From positions 4,085-68,084 of the forward strand of contig JBMNQS010000003.1 of the NCBI GenBank assembly GCA_050944255.1: 64,000 bases of DNA, in the 5' to 3' direction. The notes below the pieces were generated by a model that saw nothing but the letters and a program-made list of their open reading frames with translations, ran no database searches and was not told the DNA's origin. Numbering within the stretch: the stretch's first letter is position 1; each line of letters starts with the position of its first letter. Below are positions 61,992 through 64,000 of the stretch, piece by piece. Position numbers and translations under genes: made by a program. Origin of the DNA: JBMNQS01 sp050944255 (GTDB taxonomy: Bacteria; Bacillota; Clostridia; Christensenellales; Maliibacteriaceae).

Positions 61992-62620
61992 TGAGCGCGC
62001 TACGAAAGATGGGCCAGTCGCTTCGGCGGCATTACAGAGACAACCGCGGCATTTATATCCTCATTTTATTCTTTTTTATCATCGGGCTGGCCAGCGGCAT
62101 CGCCACCGCCACGCAGGTCTCTCCGCTGAGGCGGGGTGAATTGTCGGCGTACTTTTCCAATGTGTCCTTCGCGGCCAGGCGGGGCGAAATCCGTGGCGTC
62201 GATTCCTTCTGGCAGTCGGCGCTTCACAATTTCAGGGTCACGCTGGTGATGGCCATCGGCGCGGTAAGCATCCCCATGCTGATGTTCTGCGCCGCGGCAC
62301 TGGTGCTGGAAGGATTCATTTTTGGATTTTCAGCGGCTTCCATGGGACTTTTGTTCGGCTTTCGTGGTATCATGTATACCATCGTTATACTCTTTCCGGC
62401 CCATATCATCGCGTGGCTGTGCTTTTTCGAGATGGGCTGCGCGTGCACCCGGTTTGCCATAAAGAGCCGGACGCTCAAACGCAATGCGGTCGCCTCCGCC
62501 CAGCAGAAGGCGCTGATGAGCGATTGGCTGCTGTACATGCTGATTCTGTTTGCGGGCACACTGATAGCGTCGCTTTTGAATATGGCGATGATGCCGCAGT
62601 TGATGAAGCTGCTGACCTAG
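61991..62620 (+). CDS. spoIIM: Stage II sporulation protein M
   Basis: The 209-residue multi-pass protein anchors the engulfment complex with SpoIID and SpoIIP. About five hydrophobic segments are visible, from IYILILFFFIIGLASGIATA to LLYMLILFAGTLIASLLN. FIFGFSAASMGLLFGFRGIM and VILFPAHIIAWLCFF are typical family regions. It starts 57 bp after spo0A. Confidence 0.92.
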   Translation: MSALRKMGQSLRRHYRDNRGIYILILFFFIIGLASGIATATQVSPLRRGELSAYFSNVSFAARRGEIRGVDSFWQSALHNFRVTLVMAIGAVSIPMLMFCAAALVLEGFIFGFSAASMGLLFGFRGIMYTIVILFPAHIIAWLCFFEMGCACTRFAIKSRTLKRNAVASAQQKALMSDWLLYMLILFAGTLIASLLNMAMMPQLMKLLT

Positions 62621-62630
62621 AGGAGAAGAA

Positions 62631-63791
62631 ATGAACTACAAAAACGCTGCGATTATTGTGATGGACGGGGCTGGCGTCGGCGCGCTGCCGGACGCCGAAG
62701 CCTTCGGCGACGCTGGCGCCAATACGCTGGGGCACCTGCTGGAGCATTTTGATCTGAACCTGCCGAACCTGGAAAAGATGGGGCTGTGTCATGCGCTGGG
62801 ACATTTCGGCGCAAAAATCGCGTTTGCCGCGGGCAAGTCCGCCGAGAAATCGGCGGGGAAGGACACCACCACGGGACACTGGGAGATTGCCGGGCTGATT
62901 GCGGACAGGCCGTTTCCCACGTATCCGGACGGGTTCCCGCCGGAGGTGACCGAGCCGTTTATCGCCGCCATCGGGCGGGACATACTGGGCAATGTGCCCG
63001 CTTCGGGAACGGAGATCATCCGGCAGCTGGGACAGGAGCACATGGATACGGGAAAACCCATCGTCTACACGTCGGCGGACAGCGTGTTCCAGTTGGCCGC
63101 CAGCGAGCAGATCGTACCGCTTGAAACGCTGTATGAATGGTGCCGGGCTGCAAGGAAAATCCTTGACGGCGAACATCGGGTGTCCAGGGTCATCGCCAGG
63201 CCGTTCGTAAAGGCGAAAGAGGCGTTTGTCCGCACGGAGAACCGGAAGGATTTTTCAGTGGAGCCCTTCGGAGATACCATATTGGACGCGCTGAAGAAAA
63301 AGGGCATTCCGGTTGTTGGCGTGGGCAAGATCAGCGACATATTCGCCGGGCGGGGACTGACACAGAGTTTTCCGGTGCACGGAAACGATGCCATTATGGA
63401 CAAGACCATGGAGCTGATCGAAAACGGGCAGGAAGGACTCATATTTGCCAACCTGGTGGATTTTGATATGCTATACGGCCACCGGCGTGACCCGCAGGGG
63501 TACGCCGGGGCGCTGGAGAGGCTGGACGCGCGGCTTGGCAGGCTGCTGGAGGCGGCGCGGGAGGACAGTTTGATTCTGATCACCGCCGACCATGGATGCG
63601 ATCCGTATGCTCCCGGAACCGATCATACCAGGGAATACGTGCCGGTGCTGTTCTGGGGCGGCGGCCTGAAAAAAGGTGTGAATCTGGGCGTGCGGGAAAC
63701 CTTTGCCGATATGGGCGCCACCGTCTACGAGGCGCTTACCGGCGAGGACTGGTCGGTGGGCAAGAGCATGCTGCGGGAGATAGTGCGATGA
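62631..63791 (+). CDS. deoB: Phosphopentomutase
   Basis: The 386-residue alkaline-phosphatase-superfamily enzyme interconverts (deoxy)ribose-1- and -5-phosphate in nucleoside salvage. Metal ligands and the phosphothreonine site are visible: IVMDGAGVGALPDA, GKDTTTGHWEI, VDFDMLYGHRRDP, and ITADHGCDPYAPGTDHTRE. It begins 11 bp after spoIIM. In many Clostridia a xerD-like gene precedes deoB; none is present here. Confidence 0.97.
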   Translation: MNYKNAAIIVMDGAGVGALPDAEAFGDAGANTLGHLLEHFDLNLPNLEKMGLCHALGHFGAKIAFAAGKSAEKSAGKDTTTGHWEIAGLIADRPFPTYPDGFPPEVTEPFIAAIGRDILGNVPASGTEIIRQLGQEHMDTGKPIVYTSADSVFQLAASEQIVPLETLYEWCRAARKILDGEHRVSRVIARPFVKAKEAFVRTENRKDFSVEPFGDTILDALKKKGIPVVGVGKISDIFAGRGLTQSFPVHGNDAIMDKTMELIENGQEGLIFANLVDFDMLYGHRRDPQGYAGALERLDARLGRLLEAAREDSLILITADHGCDPYAPGTDHTREYVPVLFWGGGLKKGVNLGVRETFADMGATVYEALTGEDWSVGKSMLREIVR

Positions 63792-63794
63792 TGC

Positions 63795-64000
63795 CTTCGG
63801 AGGCTTGGGACCTTTCCGGAGTGGGAAGAGGATGCCTCCGGCGGCTTAGAACCTTTCTTAAAAGAAAGGTTCTAAGAACTCCAAAGAATTTTATCGCGCT
63901 TCGCGGGAGGGGTAGGATGATTTGCGGGTAAAATCGATTTACGCGGAAGAAAATGTGCGGAGCATGGGTTTTGGTACGAGGCTTCTAAAGAACTCCAAAG
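63795..64000. repeat. Modular hairpin repeat cluster R6
   Basis: Starts just after deoB. It has GCCTCCGGCGGC, the long palindrome TTAGAACCTTTCTT/AAGAAAGGTTCTAA (63848-63875), AACTCCAAAGAATTTTATCG and CGCTTCGCGGGAGGGG. A second AAAGAACTCCAAAG begins at 63985 and runs off the window end. Confidence 0.75.

Overview
The window reads as a chromosomal segment of an endospore-forming, GC-rich member of the Clostridia (Bacillota). The evidence is a dense set of sporulation genes (sigK, spoIVA, gpr, spoIIP, the complete spoIIIAA-AH operon, spoIVB, spo0A, spoIIM), Gram-positive housekeeping synteny (nusB-folD-xseAB-ispA-dxs-tlyA-nadK-argR-recN-spoIVB-spo0A), a T-box leader, an L20-type leader and good sigma-A promoters. 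I see no rRNA, tRNA, CRISPR array, prophage or intact transposon. The species cannot be named from sequence alone.

Layout. (1) 1-7.5 kb is AT-rich and looks like accessory DNA for a surface polysaccharide: a partial methyltransferase/glycosyltransferase fusion, a convergent heparinase II/III-like protein, and an asparagine-synthase-like gene broken by a frameshift and an amber codon. (2) 7.9-20.8 kb is GC-rich core: sigK, an M24 aminopeptidase, efp, ylmC-like, nrdR with a pgeF remnant, a 4-hydroxybutyrate dehydrogenase, a DUF512 protein, der, plsY and spoIVA. (3) 21-35 kb: T-box thrS, L20-leader infC-rpmI-rplT, an rRNA methyltransferase, an ECF S-component, a metallo-hydrolase, comEC-holA-rpsT, gpr-spoIIP and murI. 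(4) 35.3-41.7 kb: a collapsed ABC permease, B12-dependent nrdJ behind a promoter overlapped by paired NrdR boxes, a 187-bp tandem repeat, a C_GCAxxG_C_C protein, a 1.1-kb stretch without a recognisable gene, and a LysR regulator. (5) 42-64 kb: spoIIIAA-AH, the Asp23/AmaP/DUF2273 set, a long translationally coupled housekeeping operon, then recN, spoIVB, spo0A, spoIIM and deoB.

How the genes connect. Spo0A would start sporulation. SpoIIP, SpoIIM and SpoIIIAA-AH are engulfment and channel components; SpoIVB signals activation of pro-sigma-K; SpoIVA is the coat basement layer; GPR acts at germination. NrdR (12 kb) very probably represses nrdJ (36 kb). ispA and dxs both serve isoprenoid synthesis.

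The most unusual points are: a Spo0A whose receiver lacks the usual acidic pair; a ComEC whose C-terminal metallo-beta-lactamase-like domain has lost its histidine motif; a YuiD-type protein lacking about 15 core residues; infC with an apparent AUA start; ribosome-binding sites of sigK and spoIIM buried in inverted repeats; a family of modular hairpin repeats placed just 3' of gene or operon ends; and several genes caught in decay.
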